DNA from: Saprospira grandis str. Lewin
Lineage (GTDB): Bacteria > Bacteroidota > Bacteroidia > Chitinophagales > Saprospiraceae
NCBI RefSeq assembly: GCF_000250635.1
Contig: NC_016940.1
Location: forward strand, 3,782,501-3,846,500
Direction: 5' to 3'
Length of the DNA stretch: 64,000 bases
The notes below the pieces were generated by a model, which made no database searches, was not told where the DNA came from, and worked only from the letters and a program-made list of their open reading frames with translations. Position 1 is the stretch's first letter. Every line of letters begins with the position of its first letter. Position numbers and translations under genes: made by a program. Shown piece by piece: positions 26,669-35,762 of this stretch.

Positions 26669-27544
26669 ATGAAAACAACAATATTTTCTTTTTCGGCCTT
26701 TCTATTTTTGGCCCTAGCCCTAAGTATGAGCAGTTGCGGGAGCTCTGCTGACGAAAAATACATGGCTTTTCCCGCCGATAAGATTGCCCAATCTATGGAT
26801 TCGGTTAAGAACTTTTCCATCATCTTGTATGATATGGATGTGAAGGACAAAAAATACTATCATAAGTATAAAGTCATTCAACAAACTGCCGAAATTCCAG
26901 CCGCCACTAGCCTAGATAGCACGGCTCTAGCAGATAGCACCACCAGTCCCGCCGATTTGGGTATTGTAGAAAAAATTACCGATTGGAAAGAGGTTAGCCC
27001 TTCTGATTTTGACTACCACTCTAGCAATATGGGCATGGAAATCATGTCGAAAAAAGAAGGCGATTTGAGCAAGGTGGCCGCCCCTCCCGGCTACAGCCAA
27101 TATGTGGGCAATTCTCGCTACGGACAATGGAAAACCAACCCCAGCACAGGAGATTCTTTCTGGGCATTTTATGGCCGCTATATGTTCCTCAATACGATGT
27201 TCAACTTGATGAGCCCCGTTCGTTATGGCGGATATAGCAGCTATTATGGAGGCTATTATGGCCGCCGCCCTTATTATGGTTCCGTAAATTCTTCTGGAAA
27301 ATATAGCTACGGAACGGGTTCTGCCCATGCCGCCAAAAGCAACCCTAGTTTTGCTCAACGAATGAATAGCAACTCTGCCCTAAAAAGCCGAGTAAACAAT
27401 AGCATTAGCCGAAGCAGCGCTCGGGCCACAGGAGGCAAACGCAGTAGCGTAAGTAGCTCTTCTTCTAAACGCTCTCGTTCTTCTTCTCGCTATAGCAGCG
27501 GCTCTTCTTCTCGCTCTCGCTCTTCTAGCCGAGGCGGCAAGTAA
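26669..27544 (+). CDS. Lipoprotein with Gly/Tyr- and Ser/Arg-rich tail
   Basis: 291 residues. Lipobox ALSMSSC with C23. Residues 30-150 form a globular part (KYMAFPADKIAQSMDSVKNFSIILYDMDVKDKKYYHKYKVIQ), followed by GYSQYVGNSRYGQWKTNPSTGDSFWAFYGRYMFLN. A low-complexity tail starts at about 180: a Gly/Tyr segment (YGGYSSYYGGYYGRRPYYG), then Ser/Arg-rich sequence to the end. The layout resembles proteins encoded beside DUF4178 in other Bacteroidota, though I cannot name the family. The tail would be surface-exposed and positively charged. Confidence 0.75.
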   Translation: MKTTIFSFSAFLFLALALSMSSCGSSADEKYMAFPADKIAQSMDSVKNFSIILYDMDVKDKKYYHKYKVIQQTAEIPAATSLDSTALADSTTSPADLGIVEKITDWKEVSPSDFDYHSSNMGMEIMSKKEGDLSKVAAPPGYSQYVGNSRYGQWKTNPSTGDSFWAFYGRYMFLNTMFNLMSPVRYGGYSSYYGGYYGRRPYYGSVNSSGKYSYGTGSAHAAKSNPSFAQRMNSNSALKSRVNNSISRSSARATGGKRSSVSSSSSKRSRSSSRYSSGSSSRSRSSSRGGK

Positions 27545-27574
27545 TTTGCGTGCTCAAAATATTCTGTTTAAGGG

Positions 27575-27607
27575 GCCGAAAACATTTTTGTTTTCGGCTT
27601 TTTTTTT
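27575..27607 (+). terminator. Intrinsic terminator
   Basis: Stem gccgaaaac with gttttcggc, loop attttt, then nine T. Confidence 0.9.
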
Positions 27608-27631
27608 GTGTTTTTGAAAAAAAATAAAACT

Positions 27632-27889
27632 ATGCGATTTCTCATTTTTCTGGGCCTGCTGTTCAATATTTTTGCCTGCACTCCGGGCACTCAAGGCTAT
27701 AGCTGCGTGGGCGGCAACTGCATTCCCATTGCCGATAATGCACAGTATAGCAGCTACGAACTTTGTATGCAACTGGGCTGTATCCCCGACAGCATTGGCT
27801 ATGTTTGCGATGGCCAAAGTTGCTTGCAAGTGGCCCTAGATAGCGCCCAATATGGCAGTTTAGAAGCCTGTGAACGAGCCTGCAGATAA
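27632..27889 (+). CDS. Small lipoprotein with two tandem Cys modules
   Basis: 85 residues from the ATG at 27632, which gives lipobox LLFNIFAC (C16); an ATG at 27608 would put a Lys/Asn stretch in front and overlaps the upstream terminator. The mature part is a duplication: YSCVGGNCIPIADNAQYSSY..CMQLGC and YVCDGQSCLQVALDSAQYGS..CERACR, each with four Cys in the same spacing. Small Cys-paired modules of this kind are often appended to secreted Bacteroidota proteins; here they make up the whole product. Function unknown. Confidence 0.65.
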   Translation: MRFLIFLGLLFNIFACTPGTQGYSCVGGNCIPIADNAQYSSYELCMQLGCIPDSIGYVCDGQSCLQVALDSAQYGSLEACERACR

Positions 27890-27895
27890 CTGTTT

Positions 27896-28052
27896 TTTTG
27901 GGCCTCCGCTGCGGCTTCGCCTTGCGGCGCTACGTTTTGGGGCTCGCAGGTCTGCTCGGCCCTGCGGCGGCTTTGCCGCCTAGGTCTGGCCCTTCGGGCC
28001 ACCCCGCCACATCGCTAGGCCGGGCTCGCTGCGCTCGCCTCTACATCCATTT
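27896..28052 (+). repeat. Dispersed GC-rich repeat, copy 10
   Basis: Forward copy, tttttgggcctccgctgcgg to catcgctaggccgggctcgc, ending about 25 bases before the next gene. Confidence 0.8.
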
Positions 28053-28075
28053 AGATGATTCCTTAATACTAATTT

Positions 28076-30007
28076 ATGCGATACTTCCTTTTTTTGATGA
28101 TATTCTTGACCTCCACTTCGCTTTGGGCGCAAAAAGACTATCAGACCACCCAAGATATTTCTAAGAAAATCAAGAAGAAGTACCGAGAGGCCTTCTCTAG
28201 CTATAATGCCTTTAAATATAAGGAGGCCATAAAGCAGCTGGACAAGATTCAGAAAAAGGCCCCTCGTTTTGTCAATGCCTATTTATTGGAGGCCGATTGC
28301 TATTTGTTGCTCAAAGAGTGGGACAAGGCCAAGGCTTGTTTTGAGCAGGCCCTAGAAATTGCACCAGATTATAAGCCGATTTCGCATTATCGTTTGGGCC
28401 AATTGGCCATGCAATCGGCCACTTATGTAGAGGCAGGGCAGCAGCTGAGCTTGTTTTTAGAAAAAGCCCCAAAAAACAGCAAATTGCGGCCCGCAGCAGA
28501 ACGCCTTTTGGCCGATGCCCGCTTTCGGCCCCAAGCCATGGCCAATCCCGTCCCTTTTCAACCTCAAAATATGGGACCCAATATCAATAGCCACCAAAGA
28601 GAGTATTTTCCTAGCGTAACCGCCAACGAAAAAAAGATTGTCTTTAATGTGCTCATTGGCGAAGGCCGTCAGGCCCAAGAGGACCTCTATCAAAGCTTTA
28701 AAGTCAATGGAGAATGGACTCCCGCCAAGCCCTTGCCCGAAGTAAATACCCCCGAAAATGAAGGAGCCCAAAGCATCTCCGCCGATGGCCAATATCTGGT
28801 CTTTACAGTCTGCAACCGCCCCGGCGATTATGGAAGCTGCGATTTATATTATTGCGTTTGGGAGGGCCAAGGATGGAGCCGCCCCCAAAATATGGGGCCC
28901 AATATCAATACGGGAAATTGGGAGTCGCAACCCTCTCTTTCTGCTAATGCACAAGCCCTCTACTTTACTCGTGGGGGCGCCCGCAACCAAGGCGATAAGG
29001 ACCTTTGGATGAGCTACCGAAATTTGGACGGCAGTTGGGGAACGCCTCAGCCATTATCCGAACTCAATACCGATTATGATGAAACCGCCCCCTGTATCCA
29101 TCCCGATGGCCAAACCCTCTATTTTAGCTCTGAGGGTTATCCCGGTATGGGCAAAAAGGACCTCTTCATTAGCCGAAAAGGCGAAGATGGCAAATGGGGA
29201 GCCCCTGTCAATTTAGGCTATCCCATCAATACCGAAGGCATTGAGGAAGCCATTGTGGTGGGCCTTTCTGGAGAACTGGCCTATCTGGCTGCCGAAAGAG
29301 CTGGAGGTTATGGCTCTTTGGACCTATACAGCTTTGAACTGCCCGAAGCCCTGCGGCCCAAAGCCGTTACTTATTTAGAGGCCCATGTTTTTGATGCAGA
29401 AACAAAGGCCAATTTAGATCAAGCACTGGTCTATTTGATTGATTTGCAGGCTCAGGATACTGTTTGCGCCATTCGGACCAATGCAGAAGGAAAGTTTTTG
29501 CTTTGCCTGCCCCTAGGCCAAGATTATGCCCTACACGTTAAGGAAAAAGGCTACCTCTTTGCCTCCGAACATTTTGAGCTCTCGGCAGCGAATAGCCGCC
29601 AAACGCCCTATCAGCTACCAATGCCTTTGCAGGCCCTAAAAACCAACCCCAGTAAAACAGATTCTGTGGCGCCCATTTTACTGAAAAATGTCTTTTTTGC
29701 TACAAATTCGGCTAGTTTGCAGCCCAGCTCCAGAGCAGAGCTAGAACAGCTAAGAAGCCTCTTAATAGAACAACCTAAAATGCGCATCCGCTTGCAGGGC
29801 CATACCGACAATGAAGGAGAGCAGGCCGATAACCTAGCGCTCTCTCAACGTCGAGCAGAGGCCGTCCGCCAATACCTTATTGAGCGAGGCATTGCCGCCG
29901 ATCGCCTAGAAGCTCAGGGCTTTGGAGAAAGCCGACCTATTGCCGATAATAATACGGCAGAGGGGCGACAAGCCAACCGCCGAACCGAATTCTTGCCCTT
30001 AAATTAA
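28076..30007 (+). CDS. TPR-PD40-CRD-OmpA protein, PorE-like architecture
   Basis: 643 residues. Signal peptide MRYFLFLMIFLTSTSLWAQ; TPR pair near 40-140 (ALKQ-type: FKYKEAIKQLDKIQKKAPRFVNAYLLEADCYLLLKEWDKA); PD40 beta-propeller repeats about 165-430 (ANEKKIVFNV, SADGQYLVFTVCN, HPDGQTLYFSSEGYPGMGKKDLFIS); a carboxypeptidase-regulatory-like domain about 440-520; and a C-terminal OmpA domain (NVFFATNSASLQPSSRAELEQL, then LQGHTDNEGEQADNLALSQRRAEAV) that binds peptidoglycan. This domain order is that of PorE, a peptidoglycan-tethered part of the type IX secretion machine. Bacteroidota have many paralogues, so the T9SS role is likely but not certain. Monocistronic. Confidence 0.88.
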   Translation: MRYFLFLMIFLTSTSLWAQKDYQTTQDISKKIKKKYREAFSSYNAFKYKEAIKQLDKIQKKAPRFVNAYLLEADCYLLLKEWDKAKACFEQALEIAPDYKPISHYRLGQLAMQSATYVEAGQQLSLFLEKAPKNSKLRPAAERLLADARFRPQAMANPVPFQPQNMGPNINSHQREYFPSVTANEKKIVFNVLIGEGRQAQEDLYQSFKVNGEWTPAKPLPEVNTPENEGAQSISADGQYLVFTVCNRPGDYGSCDLYYCVWEGQGWSRPQNMGPNINTGNWESQPSLSANAQALYFTRGGARNQGDKDLWMSYRNLDGSWGTPQPLSELNTDYDETAPCIHPDGQTLYFSSEGYPGMGKKDLFISRKGEDGKWGAPVNLGYPINTEGIEEAIVVGLSGELAYLAAERAGGYGSLDLYSFELPEALRPKAVTYLEAHVFDAETKANLDQALVYLIDLQAQDTVCAIRTNAEGKFLLCLPLGQDYALHVKEKGYLFASEHFELSAANSRQTPYQLPMPLQALKTNPSKTDSVAPILLKNVFFATNSASLQPSSRAELEQLRSLLIEQPKMRIRLQGHTDNEGEQADNLALSQRRAEAVRQYLIERGIAADRLEAQGFGESRPIADNNTAEGRQANRRTEFLPLN

Positions 30008-30048
30008 GTGGACCAGCGACTAAAAAAAATAGGGGAGCCCTTGAACAT

Positions 30049-30089
30049 CTAAATATTATTACCTACCTTAGAATAAACTTAATATTTAG
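30049..30089 (+). promoter_or_regulatory. Inverted repeat upstream of cas6
   Basis: Half-sites ctaaatatta (30049-30058) and taatatttag (30080-30089) are perfect inverted copies 21 bases apart, ending 22 bases before the cas6 start. Either an operator for a dimeric or tetrameric regulator or an AT-rich hairpin. Confidence 0.4.
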
Positions 30090-30111
30090 AGTAGTTAAAA
30101 ACCCAAATTAA

Positions 30112-30933
30112 ATGCGAATTGAACTCACTTTTAAGGTCCTGCGACCGGGACAAAAGCTCCCCTTTTCCTACCAATACAATTTGGCGGAATGGATTTACTA
30201 CTGCCTGAGCCGAGGCAAGCGCAACTTTTCTAAGTTTTTGTATTATGGGGCTTTTCGTCGCTCCAAGCATAACTTTAAGCTGATGAGCTTCTCTCGCTTG
30301 TCTATTCCACAAGAGGGACGGAAGGTCTTTAAGCGCTACTTGGAAGTTTGGGCCGAGGAGGTCAAACTAGAACTGCGCTTTTTGGTCCGAGAAGAGGAAA
30401 AGGAAAATATCATGATGGCCTTTGAGCAGCGCCGCCTCCGCCTTGGCGATGGCCGCATGGGCATTGAGCTAGAAGTGATTAAGGTGGAAGAGCTCCAAAT
30501 GCCCAATATTGAAGATGGGGCGGCGCCTATGCGCACCCAAACCCCTATGATTTTGAGCCGTATGGAGGAACATAAGGGCAAAATGGTGCCGCAGTATCTG
30601 CATCCAATGGACCAAGGTTATCATAAGATTTTGCTCGATCGTCTGATTGATAATTATCAATTGGCTTCTCCGCATGGGCTGCTCGCCCCGGCTCAAGAGC
30701 TCATCAATGGTCCAGAATTAAACTTTAAGCTGCTTTCTAAAAAAGAAGATATTAGCCGAAAAGGGACCGACCTGCAACCGCATAACCCCCGATTTGCAGA
30801 ACGGGTAATTGGCTATCTCTTTGATTTTGAGCTACAAGGACCAGCAGAAATTTTGCGTTTAGCTTATTTAGGTGGCCTAGGCGCTAAAAATGCAATGGGT
30901 TTTGGCTGCGTCCGTTTTAATTATAAAGAGTAA
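30112..30933 (+). CDS. cas6: CRISPR-associated endoribonuclease Cas6
   Basis: 273 residues. Cas6 cuts the CRISPR precursor RNA inside each repeat, leaving an 8-base 5' tag. Family features: N-terminal ferredoxin-like half (MRIELTFKVLRPGQKLPFSYQYNLAEWIYYCLSR), a likely catalytic His in RRSKHNFKLMSFSRL (H53), and the C-terminal glycine-rich loop GGLGAKNAMGFGCVRF (about 257-272) that is diagnostic. It is a solitary gene with its own terminator. No effector, cas1 or cas2 gene lies beside it, and the nearest array starts about 7 kb downstream. That array's repeat, read on the minus strand, ends ATTGAAAC, as expected for a Cas6-cut repeat. Confidence 0.88.
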   Translation: MRIELTFKVLRPGQKLPFSYQYNLAEWIYYCLSRGKRNFSKFLYYGAFRRSKHNFKLMSFSRLSIPQEGRKVFKRYLEVWAEEVKLELRFLVREEEKENIMMAFEQRRLRLGDGRMGIELEVIKVEELQMPNIEDGAAPMRTQTPMILSRMEEHKGKMVPQYLHPMDQGYHKILLDRLIDNYQLASPHGLLAPAQELINGPELNFKLLSKKEDISRKGTDLQPHNPRFAERVIGYLFDFELQGPAEILRLAYLGGLGAKNAMGFGCVRFNYKE

Positions 30934-30957
30934 TTGGGAATTATATTTAGATTTTTA

Positions 30958-30996
30958 GATGTTCGGCCAAAGATAAATTGGTCGAACATTTTTTAT
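30958..30996 (+). terminator. Intrinsic terminator after cas6
   Basis: Stem tgttcggccaa with ttggtcgaaca, loop agataaa, T-run. Confidence 0.85.
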
Positions 30997-31087
30997 TTAT
31001 GGCTGTTCCAAATAAAAATAAAGAGGCCTACTCTATTAAAAAAAAGAGAAGCCTACTATAAGATTTTTAATAACAGAGGAGATTTTT

Positions 31088-31095
31088 TAACTTTG
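31088..31095 (+). promoter_or_regulatory. Candidate -7 box for the E2 gene
   Basis: TAACTTTG matches TAnnTTTG about 105 bases before the E2 start. The upstream TTTG element is weak. Confidence 0.4.
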
Positions 31096-31200
31096 GGCGC
31101 CCAAGCAGCTTTTGGGCAGAAGAAAAAATAAGTTAGCAACCACTGAACCGCCTTGTGCAGCCCGCTGCTCAAAGTTGTTCAACATAAACAGAAATCAGCA

Positions 31201-32526
31201 ATGGCAAAAGTTGAGTTAATCATGCCCAAATTGGGAGAAAGTATCATTGAGGCCACTATCTTATCTTGGGAAAAAGAGGTAGGCGAAAGCGTAGAGCTAG
31301 ACGAAAACGTCTTAACGATTGCCACCGATAAGGTGGATACAGAAGTGCCTTCTCCTGTAGAAGGGGTCTTGCTGGAAATTCTGCATCCCGATGGCGCCAC
31401 AGTGGCCGTGGGAGCCCCAATTGCTATTATTGAAACAGAAGCGGAGGGCGTTGAAGCTTCTCCTGCTGTGGCGGAAGCGCCTCAGGCCAAAGAAGAAAGC
31501 AGTGCAGCTCCTCAGCCAGAGACGGCGGCTGTTGTGGCTACAGATTTTAGCCAATCGGATCGTTTTTACTCTCCTTTGGTGAAAAGCATTGCTAAGGAAG
31601 AAGGTATTGCCTTAGAAGAATTGGACAACATTAGCGGAACGGGCCAAAATGGCCGAGTGACGAAGCATGATGTTTTGGCCTATTTGGAAAATCGCAAAAA
31701 AGCGCCTCAAGCGGCGGCTCCTGTGAAAAAAGAGGCTCCCAAAGCGGTAGCTCCTGCCAATAATGGGCAACAAATGGCGGTACAGCAGTTCAATTTGCCC
31801 CCAGTAGACACTTCTGGAAATGTAGAAATTATTGAGATGGACCGCATGCGCAAGCTCATTGCGGATCATATGGTCATGTCTAAGCATGTTTCTCCGCATG
31901 TGACTTCTTTTGTAGAAGTAGATGTAACCAATATCGTACAATGGCGCAAAAAGGCCAAGGCCGTTTATGCCGAAAAATATGGCGAGAAAATTACCTTTAC
32001 GCCCATTTTTGTAGAAGCCGTAACCAAGGCCCTACAAGATTACCCCATGGTGAATATAGCCGTAAAAGGGAACCAAATTGTTCGCTATAAAGATATCAAT
32101 ATTGGTATGGCGGCAGCTTTGCCCACTGGCAACCTCATTGTGCCCGTGATTAAGAATGCCGATATGCTCAATTTGGTGGGCTTGACCAAAAAGGTAAATG
32201 ATTTGGCTAATCGCGCTAGAGGAAATAAACTCAAGCCCGAAGAAATTAAAGGCGGTACCTTTACTTTGACCAATGTCGGTACTTTTGGTAATGTAATGGG
32301 CACCCCCATTATTAACCAACCTCAGGTGGCTATTTTGGCCGTGGGCGCAATTCGCAAAAAGCCCGCAGTAATTGAAACCCCTACTGGAGATACCATTGGT
32401 ATTCGCCACATGATGTTCCTCTCGCTATCTTATGACCACCGAGTGGTGGATGGTATGCTTGGCGGTTCTTTCCTTCGTCGTGTAGGAGATTATCTAGAAG
32501 CTTTTGACCTCAATAGAGATATCTAG
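31201..32526 (+). CDS. 2-oxo acid dehydrogenase complex E2 (dihydrolipoyl acyltransferase)
   Basis: 441 residues. It carries acyl groups on a lipoyl arm and transfers them to CoA in a 2-oxo acid dehydrogenase complex. The start at 31201 gives MAKVELIMPKLGESIIEATI. Lipoyl domain 1-80 with the lipoylated Lys in TIATDKVDTEVP (K44); Ala/Pro linker; E3-binding domain YSPLVKSIAKEEGIALEELDNI..GRVTKHDVLAYL (about 120-162); second Ala/Pro linker; catalytic domain from about 205 with the active-site SYDHRVVDG (H413, D417) near the end. Whether the substrate is 2-oxoglutarate, pyruvate or branched-chain acids is not decidable; LGESIIEATI and EVPSPVEG favour the branched-chain or general type. No E1 or E3 gene is adjacent. 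Confidence 0.93.
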   Translation: MAKVELIMPKLGESIIEATILSWEKEVGESVELDENVLTIATDKVDTEVPSPVEGVLLEILHPDGATVAVGAPIAIIETEAEGVEASPAVAEAPQAKEESSAAPQPETAAVVATDFSQSDRFYSPLVKSIAKEEGIALEELDNISGTGQNGRVTKHDVLAYLENRKKAPQAAAPVKKEAPKAVAPANNGQQMAVQQFNLPPVDTSGNVEIIEMDRMRKLIADHMVMSKHVSPHVTSFVEVDVTNIVQWRKKAKAVYAEKYGEKITFTPIFVEAVTKALQDYPMVNIAVKGNQIVRYKDINIGMAAALPTGNLIVPVIKNADMLNLVGLTKKVNDLANRARGNKLKPEEIKGGTFTLTNVGTFGNVMGTPIINQPQVAILAVGAIRKKPAVIETPTGDTIGIRHMMFLSLSYDHRVVDGMLGGSFLRRVGDYLEAFDLNRDI

Positions 32527-32543
32527 TTTGATAGAGGATGAAA

Positions 32544-32578
32544 AAAACAGCCCGCTCTGCAAAGAGCGGGCTGTTTTG
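32544..32578 (+). terminator. Intrinsic terminator after E2 gene
   Basis: Stem aaaacagcccgctct with agagcgggctgtttt. Confidence 0.85.
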
Positions 32579-32582
32579 CTTT

Positions 32583-32740
32583 GGGGCCGAAGCCAAAAGA
32601 CCAAAAGTGAAAATAGCTGTTGTGCGGACTAGCGATGTGAAGCAGTGGCCGCAGGCCAGACCGAGCCAGCTTGCTGGCGAAGGGCCGAGCGAATAGCGAG
32701 CTGCGCAACGTAGCGCCCGCCGCAGGCGGGAGGCCCCAAA
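32583..32740 (-). repeat. Dispersed GC-rich repeat, copy 11
   Basis: Reverse copy between convergent genes, ending cgcaggcgggaggccccaaa. The left end (32583-32630) is diverged. Confidence 0.75.
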
Positions 32741-32751
32741 AAATAAAAAAC

Positions 32752-33468
32752 TCAATTCATTTTTGGACCAAGATAGAGGCGAATGAGTCCTTTGGCGATT
32801 AGAATTTCGGCAATGAGGGCATTGAAGAGCCAGCTGCCCCAGGCCTCGAAAACGTAAATTTGGGGAAAACAGAGGTAGGGAAAGCTCTCGGAAGGGCAGG
32901 GAATATCGTATTGGTAGCGCAGATAACTGATGAGGTAGCTGAAGAGGCGCAGGCTGATGGCCGAGAGGCTGAAGGCATAGGAGCGGATCATGAAAGCGGC
33001 ATGGCCCCGAAAATTTTTGGCCAAGGCGAGTCGAAACGCTTGGGCCGTGAGGGCCCACCAAAGCAAGGCCTGGCAAACAAAAGCAACTTTGGCCCATATT
33101 CCGCCACTGCCCGAAAACGCCATAATGAGTCCAGAAGGAGCGGCCAAAAAAAGCAGTAAATAGCTATAATAACGGCCCAAACGGCGGTGCCAAAGCGGAA
33201 ATTTCTGCAAAAAATAGGGCCAAAAAAGGGGGAGTCCCAAGGCCAAAACCAGGCAACTGCTAGTAATATGGGTATAAAAAGCCGACATATAAAAGGCATC
33301 TTGGGTCAGATAATCCTCTTTATTGGCCAAAAAATCGATATCGGTAGGGAAGGGAGGCAGCAGATAAGGCAGGGCAATATTGAGCATGATGAGCACAAAA
33401 AAGCTGCCCAATAAAAGCAGAAAAAGCGCGGTAAACTGAGCTAACTTTTTGGGGAGTAGATTAGACAT
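32752..33468 (-). CDS. DUF2306-like membrane protein
   Basis: 238 residues with seven or so hydrophobic helices. The DUF2306-type block is seen in FYMSAFYTHITSSCLVLALGLPLFW..FPLWHRRLGRYYSYLLLFLAAPSGLIMAFSG (about 58-120), and then FRGHAAFMIRSYAFSLSAISLRLF. The conserved His and Arg residues in HRRLGR and in H..FMIRS could bind heme or metal, as has been suggested for related membrane proteins, but no function is established. It starts 5 bases after the recD2 stop and is likely co-transcribed with it. Confidence 0.72.
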   Translation of the reverse strand: MSNLLPKKLAQFTALFLLLLGSFFVLIMLNIALPYLLPPFPTDIDFLANKEDYLTQDAFYMSAFYTHITSSCLVLALGLPLFWPYFLQKFPLWHRRLGRYYSYLLLFLAAPSGLIMAFSGSGGIWAKVAFVCQALLWWALTAQAFRLALAKNFRGHAAFMIRSYAFSLSAISLRLFSYLISYLRYQYDIPCPSESFPYLCFPQIYVFEAWGSWLFNALIAEILIAKGLIRLYLGPKMN

Positions 33469-33473
33469 AGGCC

Positions 33474-35762
33474 TTAGACTTCATCGGGAAAATGCCGCTC
33501 TAACCAGTCGGGATATTCGGGACTATTGGGCAGGGGGGCAATTTGAATAGCAGGTAGTTTTTTTTCGCTAGGGTCTTGCAACAACCAAAGCAAGCCCGAA
33601 TAGCGTTTGCGCATTCTTTGGTTGCGCACGGCAATATGCAGGGCTTTTTTGCTGCCGATAAGGACCACCAACCGCTTGCCACGGGTGATTGCGGTATAAA
33701 CCAAATTGCGGAAAAGCAGGCTATATTGAGACTCATGTATGGGCATCAGGATGCAGGGCGCCTCGCTCCCTTGGTACTTATGTACACTAACGGCATAGGC
33801 GAGGTCCATATTTTGGAGGTCCTGATATTGGTATTCAATCATGGTTTTTCCATCCATTTCGACCATAAACGTCTTTTCGGCGGGAGTAATTTTGCGGATA
33901 TAGCCAATATCGCCATTATAAACGCCTTTTTCGTAGTCATTTTTTAGCTGCATGACCTTATCGCCCAGATAAAAAACCTGTTCGCCCCTTTCAATTTTGT
34001 CCTTTTTGGGCCCATTGGGATTGAGGGCTTTTTGCAGGCTTTTATTAAGAGCTCGGGTGCCTAGCTCGCCTTTATGGATAGGGCAGAGGAGCTGAATATC
34101 CTTTTTTGCATCAAAACTATAGCGTTTGGGCAGTCGTTTGGCCATAAGTTCCGGAATCATCTGGGCGGCCTCTGCGGCATTGGCTTTAGGGATGAAAAAA
34201 AAGTCGGCATCGGCTTCGGTCTGAATATCGGGAAAAATACCTTGATTGATTTTGTGCGCATTGCGTACAATTTTCGAGTTAGCCGCTTGTCGAAAAATTT
34301 CTTTGAGGCGGGTCACGGCTAGTTTATCCGAGCCCATCAAATCATCTAAAACATTGCCGGGCCCCACGCTAGGGAGCTGGTCCACATCGCCCACCAAAAT
34401 GAGTTTGGCATGATGCGGCAGGGCATGCAGCAAAATCGCCATCAGGGTAGTATCAATCATACTGGCCTCATCCACAATCAGTACGTCACAATCCAGCTCT
34501 TCCATATTGCGAATATGCTGGTTGTAGTAGGCGCCAATTCCAATCGAAAGCAGAGAATGGATCGTGCTAGCCTCCTGACCGGTCACTTCGGCCAGGCGTT
34601 TTGCGGCTCGGCCGGTGGGCGCGGCCAAGCAGATCGTATCGCTATGTCGGCTAAGAATATTGAGGATAATTTTGGTAATTGTACTTTTGCCCGTCCCGGG
34701 TCCCCCCGTGATAATATGTAACTTATGGCTCAGGCTTCGGCGGACGGCCTCTAGTTGTTCGGGGGCTAGGTCAATGGCCGTATTTTTTTGGGCCAATTCC
34801 AGTTCTGACTCAATATCAATGTCTTCGGCCCAAGTTTGGGGGTATTTATTCAGGCGATCGAGCTGCTCAATAATATCTTTTTCTTGATAATAGAGGCTTT
34901 TGCTCCAAATCAGGCGTTCATCCTGTCCCTTACTTTCATCCCAAAATCTTTCGACAAAAACCTCCTTTTTATCTTTGAGTTGGGCCAAGGGCCCCTGCAA
35001 TTGCTCTTGTCCTAGGGCCAGCATTTGGCCGCCTTCTTGCAAAAAACTTTGAAGTGGATAGCAGCTATGTCCTTGGCCGGCTAGCTCTTGCAAAAGGTAG
35101 AGCAAAGCGGCCGAAACTCGTTTGGGGTCCTCTTGTTGCAGGCCCATTTTCTTTGCTATTTCATCTGCTTTTGTAAAGCCGATCCCTTCAATATCATTGG
35201 CGAGGCAATAAGGATTTTGCTTAATTTTAGCAATGCTTTCCGAGCCGTATTTTTTGTATATTTTTTGGGCAAAAGCTGGAGAAATTCCATTCTTCTGCAA
35301 GAAAATAATGAGGCTACGGGCCTTTTGTTGCTCCTGCCAAGAGCTAATAATGAGGTCCAGTTTATTTTGGCTAATCCCTCGAACATCCAGCAGTTTTTCT
35401 GGCGAATTTTCGATAACATCAAGGGTTTCCTTACCAAATTTGGCCACAATTCGCTTGGCAAAAGTTGGGCCGACGCCTCGAATTTGGCCCGAGCTCAAAT
35501 AGCGCTCAATATCTTCGGGACTTTGGGGCAGTTGTTGTTCAAATTGCTCTACCTGAAACTGTTTGCCATGCCGTTTATTATTGGTCCAATAGCCCTGACA
35601 AATTAGTTTTTCGCCTTTTTCTACCCCCAAAAGACTACCGACCACCACCGTTTGTTTTCCGCCATCATCTGGCTGAAAACGAGCTACTGTATAGCCATTT
35701 TCCTCATTTCGGTAGATAATATGTGTCAGTTGCCCTTTTAGGCGCTGGCTGATCGCATCCAT
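33474..35762 (-). CDS. recD2: SF1B helicase, RecD2 type
   Basis: 762 residues, a 5'-3' DNA helicase of the RecD2/TraA-like group that works without RecBC. The N-terminal part is an OB-like and helix-hairpin-helix region (SSGQIRGVGPTFAKRIVAKFG, LLDVRGISQNKLDLIISSW, NDIEGIGFTKADEIAKKMG). Helicase core: Walker A ITGGPGTGKSTITK (K359), Walker B VLIVDEASMIDT, motif III LILVGDVDQLPSVGPG, motif IV KEIFRQAANSKIV, and the C-terminal UvrD-like domain with AYAVSVHKYQGSEAPCILMP and NLVYTAITRGKRLVVLIG. Full length for the family. Role: replication-linked repair or mismatch processing. Confidence 0.95.
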   Translation of the reverse strand: MDAISQRLKGQLTHIIYRNEENGYTVARFQPDDGGKQTVVVGSLLGVEKGEKLICQGYWTNNKRHGKQFQVEQFEQQLPQSPEDIERYLSSGQIRGVGPTFAKRIVAKFGKETLDVIENSPEKLLDVRGISQNKLDLIISSWQEQQKARSLIIFLQKNGISPAFAQKIYKKYGSESIAKIKQNPYCLANDIEGIGFTKADEIAKKMGLQQEDPKRVSAALLYLLQELAGQGHSCYPLQSFLQEGGQMLALGQEQLQGPLAQLKDKKEVFVERFWDESKGQDERLIWSKSLYYQEKDIIEQLDRLNKYPQTWAEDIDIESELELAQKNTAIDLAPEQLEAVRRSLSHKLHIITGGPGTGKSTITKIILNILSRHSDTICLAAPTGRAAKRLAEVTGQEASTIHSLLSIGIGAYYNQHIRNMEELDCDVLIVDEASMIDTTLMAILLHALPHHAKLILVGDVDQLPSVGPGNVLDDLMGSDKLAVTRLKEIFRQAANSKIVRNAHKINQGIFPDIQTEADADFFFIPKANAAEAAQMIPELMAKRLPKRYSFDAKKDIQLLCPIHKGELGTRALNKSLQKALNPNGPKKDKIERGEQVFYLGDKVMQLKNDYEKGVYNGDIGYIRKITPAEKTFMVEMDGKTMIEYQYQDLQNMDLAYAVSVHKYQGSEAPCILMPIHESQYSLLFRNLVYTAITRGKRLVVLIGSKKALHIAVRNQRMRKRYSGLLWLLQDPSEKKLPAIQIAPLPNSPEYPDWLERHFPDEV

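Noticed and set aside
30934-31131. 65-codon frame after cas6
   Set aside because: Begins right after the cas6 stop, runs through the cas6 terminator and contains the candidate E2 promoter; composition is AT-rich filler.
32510-33097. Minus-strand frame of 195 codons
   Set aside because: Overlaps the DUF2306-like gene in another frame and runs through repeat copy 11.
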